Shown one piece after another: positions 6,492 through 9,670 of a stretch of DNA of 9,670 nt; position 1 is the stretch's first letter, and each line of letters begins with the position of its first letter. Position numbers and translations under genes: made by a program. The stretch spans positions 1 to 9,670 of the forward strand of contig PQAN01000320.1 of assembly GCA_003105285.1 (NCBI GenBank), read 5' to 3'. Under the pieces are notes generated by a model, which was given only the letters and a program-made list of their open reading frames with translations, was not told the origin of the DNA and did no database searches. This DNA comes from Methylocystaceae bacterium. Its GTDB lineage: Bacteria; Pseudomonadota; Alphaproteobacteria; Rhizobiales; Beijerinckiaceae.

Positions 6492-7544
6492 TCAGCCTCG
6501 GTCGGAGACGACGATTCGCGCCGGCCCCGCTTCGACGACGCCGACGATCGCCGCGTCGGGATAGCCGGCCGAGAGGATTTGGTCGAGCAGGCGTCGCGCG
6601 GCCGGCTCGGCCACGGCGACGAGCAGGCCTCCCGAAGTCTGCGGGTCGGTGAGCAGATGCCGGCGCCAGAGCGGCGCGTCCTCCGACAGGACCACATTCT
6701 CGCCATAGCTCGCCCAATTGCGAGTCGACGCGCCGGTCACGAAGCCTTCGCGCACGAGGCGTTCGGCGTCGCTCAGAAAGCGCAGCGCGTTCTCGAACAG
6801 CCTGACCTGCGCTCCCGAGCCGCGCGCCAGTTCGAGCCCGTGGCCGAGCAGGCCGAAGCCGGTCACGTCGGTCACCGCATGGACATCGGCGTCGCGTCCG
6901 AACGCCGCGCCGATCTTATTGAGCAGCGTCGTCGTCGCGATCAATTCGTCATAGGCGGTGGCGGACAGCGCATTCTTCTTGAACGCGGCGGAGTAGACGC
7001 CGACGCCGAGCGGCTTGGTGAGGATCAATGCGTCGCCGATGCGCGCCGTGGAGTTGCGCCTGACGTGCTCGGGCCGCGCCGAACCGATGACCGCGAGGCC
7101 GTAGATCGGCTCGGGCGAATCGATCGAATGGCCGCCGGCCACGGGAATGCCGGCGCCGGCGCAAGCCTCCGCGCCGCCCTGCAGAATGTCGCGCACGACA
7201 TCGGTCGGCATCTTGTCCAGCGGAATGCCGAGAATGGCCAGCGCCATCAAGGGCGTTCCGCCCATGGCGTAGATGTCGGAAATGGCGTTGGTCGCGGCGA
7301 TCCGTCCGAAGTCGCGCGGATCGTCGACGATCGGCATGAAGAAGTCGGTCGTGGCGATGATGCAGTTATCGTCGTCGAGCAGCCATACGGCGGCGTCGTC
7401 GCCGGTCTCGGTTCCGACGAGGAGCTGCTGGAACGGCGCCGCCGGAGTCCGCCCGAGCAGCTCCTGCAGGACAGAAGGGGCGAGCTTGCAGCCGCAGCCG
7501 CCGCCATGGGCGAGCGAGGTGAGGCGAAATGGAGAGGTGGTCAT
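6492..7544 (-). CDS. selD: Selenide, water dikinase (selenophosphate synthetase)
   Basis: SelD makes monoselenophosphate from selenide and ATP, the selenium donor for selenocysteine tRNA (SelA) and for 2-selenouridine in tRNA (MnmH/SelU). The 350-residue product matches the E. coli enzyme (347 residues). HGGGCGCKLAP (13-23) places the catalytic Cys17 and Lys20 at the same numbers as in E. coli. TGDDAAV (47-53), AISD (87-90) and TDVTGFG (225-231) carry the three Asp of the Mg-ATP site. GGHSID (137-142) and TDPQTSGGLL (299-308) are further family motifs. The active-site position is Cys, not selenocysteine. The start is the ATG at 7544, with AGGA at 7555-7558. An ATG 39 bases further upstream would add residues without homology. 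It lies between a transglutaminase-like gene and thiD. No selA, selB, selC or mnmH is in view, so the selenium end-product cannot be read. Confidence 0.96.
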   Translation of the reverse strand: MTTSPFRLTSLAHGGGCGCKLAPSVLQELLGRTPAAPFQQLLVGTETGDDAAVWLLDDDNCIIATTDFFMPIVDDPRDFGRIAATNAISDIYAMGGTPLMALAILGIPLDKMPTDVVRDILQGGAEACAGAGIPVAGGHSIDSPEPIYGLAVIGSARPEHVRRNSTARIGDALILTKPLGVGVYSAAFKKNALSATAYDELIATTTLLNKIGAAFGRDADVHAVTDVTGFGLLGHGLELARGSGAQVRLFENALRFLSDAERLVREGFVTGASTRNWASYGENVVLSEDAPLWRRHLLTDPQTSGGLLVAVAEPAARRLLDQILSAGYPDAAIVGVVEAGPARIVVSDRG

Positions 7545-7605
7545 GGGGCTTTGGTCCTGTGCTCGCCCCCTCCCGCTGCTCACGCGACGACGCCGATCGT
7601 ACTGC

Positions 7606-7646
7606 GCCCCTCTCCCCGTTTACGGGGAGAGGGTAGGGTGAGGGGC
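7606..7646. repeat. Palindromic dispersed repeat, type 3
   Basis: CCCTCTCCCCGT (7608-7619) and ACGGGGAGAGGG (7622-7633) form a perfect 12-bp stem around a two-base loop. The following TAGGGTGAGGGGC gives the element a tail that can re-pair with the left arm. This CCCTCTCCCCG...CGGGGAGAGGG...GTGAGGGGC pattern is a familiar dispersed intergenic repeat in several proteobacterial lineages (from memory). It lies in the 125-base spacer between the transglutaminase-like gene and selD. It may stabilise or separate the two parts of a common transcript. Without a T-tract it is not a classical terminator. Confidence 0.65.
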
Positions 7647-7664
7647 CGCGCGACGCATCGCGCG
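7647..7664. repeat. GC hairpin just after the transglutaminase stop
   Basis: CGCGCGA (7647-7653) and TCGCGCG (7658-7664) form a perfect 7-bp stem with a CGCA loop, five bases beyond the minus-strand stop at 7670. With the neighbouring repeat it makes two consecutive hairpins in the spacer before selD. No run of T follows on the minus strand, so Rho-independent termination is not supported. Confidence 0.4.
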
Positions 7665-7669
7665 AGGCG

Positions 7670-8764
7670 TCAAACCGACAGTTCTTTCGCTTTGATCGTG
7701 TAACGGAAGTTCTCGAAGTCGAGGCAGTCGAGCCGCGCGCCGGCGATCTCCGCCTGCGGATACATCAGGAAGCCGACGCTTCCTCCGGCCGAGCCCTTCA
7801 GCGCCACGTCATGCGCCGAATTATAGGCGAGCCAATTGCCCTCCCATGCGCCGAACAATTTCTCCCGCACGGCGACGGCCTTGGCGTCGTCGAGCGCGAT
7901 CTTGCCCGGAGGCTCCTCCAGCACGACCTTGCGGACGTCGGCCGGATCGACAGGAACCCAGCCCAAGCCCGCGAGATGCGCTTCCGCCCGGCAATGCTGC
8001 GCCTTGGTGACGATCTCCGTGCTCGGGCCGAGGCTCTTGTAGCCGAATTTGGACGGCGCGACGCGCAGGCCGTAGATGTCGCGCGCCGGCACGCCGGCGG
8101 CGCGCGCGAGCCCCACGAAGAGGGCGTTGAGATCGGCGCATTTGCCGCCGAGATCGCCCGATTTCAGCATGGCGACGATGTCGCCCGAGCCGCAGCCGCG
8201 CGTCGCCGGATTGCGATAGGCGTTGACGACGATCCATTCGTAGATGGCGCGCGCCTTTTCGATGTCGCTCGACGCGCCGGCGACGATCTTGTCGGAGGTC
8301 TCCTTGACGATTCCGTCGACCGGGATCAGCGCCGTTCCGCTGGTGTAGAGCTTGCGTTCGGCCGCGCCGAGCCGCGCCGAGGCGTTTTTCTTCGACAGAT
8401 CGACGGCGCGGTCGCGCGTCGCGATCCTGCTGACGATCTCGACAGCCGGCGCGGCTTCGTCCTTCGCAAAGACGACATGCAGGATCTGCGCGCCGCTCTT
8501 TGCGTCGCGCTCCACGACGGCGGTCTCGGCGTTGGTCGTCCATCGGCTCTTCGACGGTCGGTGCCAAACGTCGGCGGCGAAGGAGGGGAGCGGAATCCAG
8601 GCCTGCGCGCCGGAGCCGGCGAGATCGAGCCTCGTCACGACCTCGAATCTGCGCCAGGCGCTGGGGACCGGCGCGAAGCTATCTTCCGCACAGCCGAGGC
8701 GCGGCAATGCGACGGCGGCCGGCAGGGCGAGGCTGGCTCGTAGGATGTCGCGGCGATGGATCAA
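7670..8764 (-). CDS. Transglutaminase-like cysteine hydrolase, probable Tat-exported protein
   Basis: The 364-residue product starts MIHRRDILRASLALPAAVAL, a twin-arginine signal (R4-R5) with a hydrophobic stretch and possible cleavage after GCA (residues 24-26). This predicts a folded periplasmic protein. The transglutaminase-like core spans about 165-280: GGKCADLNALFVGLARAAG (207-225) holds Cys209, AEAHLAGLGWVPVDP (260-274) holds His263 and Asp273. These three form the usual papain-like triad, so a peptidase or amidase activity is likely. The substrate is unknown; true protein cross-linking is not implied. The N-terminal 40-160 is a beta-rich domain often seen ahead of this core. The start is TTG at 8764-8762, supported by GGGAGGAG (8768-8775) and by the intact Tat signal; no ATG is available before residue 199. 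It is upstream of selD and thiD on the same strand, with a 125-base spacer holding hairpins. Confidence 0.9.
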   Translation of the reverse strand: MIHRRDILRASLALPAAVALPRLGCAEDSFAPVPSAWRRFEVVTRLDLAGSGAQAWIPLPSFAADVWHRPSKSRWTTNAETAVVERDAKSGAQILHVVFAKDEAAPAVEIVSRIATRDRAVDLSKKNASARLGAAERKLYTSGTALIPVDGIVKETSDKIVAGASSDIEKARAIYEWIVVNAYRNPATRGCGSGDIVAMLKSGDLGGKCADLNALFVGLARAAGVPARDIYGLRVAPSKFGYKSLGPSTEIVTKAQHCRAEAHLAGLGWVPVDPADVRKVVLEEPPGKIALDDAKAVAVREKLFGAWEGNWLAYNSAHDVALKGSAGGSVGFLMYPQAEIAGARLDCLDFENFRYTIKAKELSV

Positions 8765-8767
8765 TGT

Positions 8768-8775
8768 CTCCTCCC
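8768..8775 (-). promoter_or_regulatory. Strong ribosome-binding site for a TTG start
   Basis: GGGAGGAG on the minus strand, with its GGAGG core five bases before TTG at 8764-8762, is the best Shine-Dalgarno in the window. It compensates for the weak start codon and fixes the start of the transglutaminase-like gene. Confidence 0.7.
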
Positions 8776-8781
8776 ATGACG

Positions 8782-8809
8782 AAAAGCCCCGCTCGTTGGG
8801 CGAGGGGGC
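8782..8809 (-). terminator. Terminator-like hairpin in the leader of the transglutaminase-like gene
   Basis: Read on the minus strand, GCCCC-CTCG (8809-8801 region) pairs with CGAG-GGGC (8795-8786) through nine base pairs with one bulged base around a CCCAA loop, and is followed directly by TTTT (8785-8782). This is a good Rho-independent terminator shape, though the T-run is short. It ends about six bases before the ribosome-binding site of the transglutaminase-like gene, so no promoter fits between them. It is therefore either an attenuator of that gene or the end of a short upstream minus-strand transcript. Confidence 0.55.
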
Positions 8810-9086
8810 GACGAATGCAGGTCTGGACGAGTGCTGGTCTGAAAGCGGAAAGCGCGTTCTCGGCGCTGCGGGCGCGACAGGCTTCGCGCCGACTGGCGGT
8901 CGGCGTCGTCCATCGCGAAAAATGCGCCCCGAAACTCGGGAGCTTTTCCAAGGCTCACGCGACGATCATGGTACGATTTCGCGACGAGCGTCAATCGCCC
9001 TGTTTCCGGTCGGCGTCTTGCCCTATGAAGAGAAACCGCCGGCGCCGCCGTGATGCGGAGGCGCGCGAGAGCTCGGGGACGCCGCC
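8810..9086. other. Gene-free divergent region
   Basis: Together with 8765-8809 this is 322 bases between two divergent genes. Frames here have Arg-rich, low-quality translations on both strands and no credible start plus ribosome-binding site, so I see no protein gene. It must hold the promoters of both neighbours. Apart from the hairpin and the weak minus-strand promoter candidate described separately, nothing is recognisable. Confidence 0.5.
8968..8994 (-). promoter_or_regulatory. Candidate minus-strand promoter
   Basis: TTGACG (8994-8989) and TACCAT (8973-8968) on the minus strand are spaced by 15 bases. The -35 is close to consensus, the -10 is moderate and the spacing is short. A transcript starting near 8960 would run about 180 bases to the hairpin at 8782-8809, or on into the transglutaminase-like gene, selD and thiD. 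Confidence 0.25.
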
Positions 9087-9670
9087 ATGACGACGCTCAC
9101 GCCGCGACTGGCCTTCGTCAGCCTCACGGGGACGCTCGCCTATCTTGGTCTCGCGATCCTCGGGCGCGGCGGCTTCGAGGCTTTCTTCTCCAATCCGGCG
9201 CTGACGGCGATCGCGATCCTGACCTTCATCCTCGCCGGCGCCGGGCTGTTCAGCCAAGCCAATCTCAGCCCCGGCGAGTTCGAAGATCGTTCCAACCGCT
9301 GGGTCATCGTGATCTTCGCGCTGATCGGATTGTTCGCTGCCTATCTGCCGCCCTATACGGATCGCGAGAACGTCTGGATCATCGACGGTGAAGCGCTGCG
9401 CTGGTTCGGCGTATTCCTCTTCGCGATCGGCGGCGCTCTGCGCATCTGGCCGGTGTTCGTGCTCGGCCGGCGCTTCAGCGGCCTCGTCGCCATTCAGCCG
9501 GGACACGAACTCGTCACGAGCGGCGTCTATGGCGTCATTCGGCATCCGAGCTATCTCGGCCTGCTCGTCAATTCGCTCGGCTGGGCGCTCGCTTTCCGCT
9601 CGGGCGTCGGCGTGCTGCTGACGGTTCTCACGATCCCGCCGCTCGTCGCGCGCATGAACGCCGAAGAGAG
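9087..9670 (+). CDS. Membrane methyltransferase of the ICMT/PEMT family (runs off right edge)
   Basis: The frame opens with ATG at 9087, preceded by GGGGA at 9075-9079, and is open to the window end: 194 complete codons. The product is a polytopic inner-membrane protein with hydrophobic segments at about 8-26, 38-56, 72-90, 104-125, 154-170 and 172-188. VTSGVYGVIRHPSYLGLLVN (143-162) is the signature of the isoprenylcysteine carboxyl methyltransferase / phospholipid methyltransferase superfamily, in which the R-H-P-x-Y loop contributes to SAM binding. The ending RMNAEE (189-194) matches the conserved Glu region near the C-terminus, so only a few tens of residues are probably missing. The bacterial substrate is unknown; isoprenylcysteine itself is unlikely in a bacterium. 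It is divergent from the transglutaminase-like gene. The family call is firm, the specific activity open. Confidence 0.88.
   Translation, partial: MTTLTPRLAFVSLTGTLAYLGLAILGRGGFEAFFSNPALTAIAILTFILAGAGLFSQANLSPGEFEDRSNRWVIVIFALIGLFAAYLPPYTDRENVWIIDGEALRWFGVFLFAIGGALRIWPVFVLGRRFSGLVAIQPGHELVTSGVYGVIRHPSYLGLLVNSLGWALAFRSGVGVLLTVLTIPPLVARMNAEE

Noticed and set aside
6437..6706. N-terminal 90-residue extension of ThiD
   Set aside because: It reads through selD in another frame with Ser/Arg-rich sequence; homology and the ribosome-binding site both point to 6436.
7485..7510. Selenocysteine codon in the SelD active site
   Set aside because: The GGGCGCK loop is encoded with ordinary cysteine codons; there is no in-frame TGA.
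7545..7583. 13-residue N-terminal extension of SelD
   Set aside because: The ATG at 7544 puts Cys17 and Lys20 at the E. coli positions and has a ribosome-binding site; the extension adds nothing recognisable.
5582..7703. Two long plus-strand open frames (5582-6652 and 6579-7703) opposite thiD and selD
   Set aside because: Their translations have no recognisable motif and are rich in Arg, as expected for antisense frames of GC-rich genes. thiD and selD are certain on the other strand.
7811..8743. Plus-strand open frame of 310 codons opposite the transglutaminase-like gene
   Set aside because: It is antisense to a protein with a clear Tat signal and catalytic triad, and has no own motif or ribosome-binding site.
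9025..9090. Short Arg-rich peptide frame just before the membrane methyltransferase (begins MKRNRRRRRD)
   Set aside because: It is the tail of a GC-driven open frame, has no Shine-Dalgarno and overlaps the ATG of the methyltransferase. Leader-peptide function cannot be supported.

Overview
The window is high-GC bacterial DNA with dense coding, GC-rich third codon positions and alphaproteobacterial-looking proteins (an HrcA of alpha type, a RssA-like patatin, a Cys-type SelD). Several dispersed palindromic repeats resemble those scattered through Rhizobiales genomes. A Rhizobiales or methanotroph-like alphaproteobacterium (Methylosinus/Methylocystis type) is my best inference, but nothing in the window fixes the genus. 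No tRNA, rRNA, IS element, CRISPR array or prophage gene is visible.

Left part (1-2800): a probable glycan-biosynthesis locus. A minus-strand gene starts at 161 and runs off the left edge. Divergent from it are two tandem paralogous GT4-type glycosyltransferases (265-1536 and 1533-2798) that overlap by 4 bases and are probably translationally coupled. Two different palindromic repeat elements lie back to back (2812-2856 and 2868-2936) in the gap before the next, convergent gene.

Middle (2950-5600): a minus-strand patatin-like lipase, then a degenerate stretch holding the C-terminal remnant of an HxlR-family regulator and perhaps the first codons of its former divergent partner. After this comes hrcA on the plus strand, the class I heat-shock repressor, with no CIRCE element in view but a possible RpoH-type promoter very close to its start.

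Right part (5597-9670): three minus-strand genes in the order Tat-exported transglutaminase-like protein, selD (selenophosphate synthetase) and thiD (HMP-P kinase). selD and thiD are 55 bases apart. A palindromic repeat separates the transglutaminase gene from selD. Upstream of the transglutaminase gene is a 322-base gene-free stretch holding a minus-strand terminator-like hairpin just before the ribosome-binding site. It is followed by a divergent membrane methyltransferase of the ICMT/PEMT kind that runs off the right edge.

Most genes are ordinary housekeeping or accessory genes. The points worth a second look are the tandem glycosyltransferase pair, the regulator remnant, the hairpin-bearing leader of the transglutaminase-selD-thiD cluster, the possible leaderless heat-shock promoter of hrcA, and the repeat elements. 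I did not find a convincing undescribed system.
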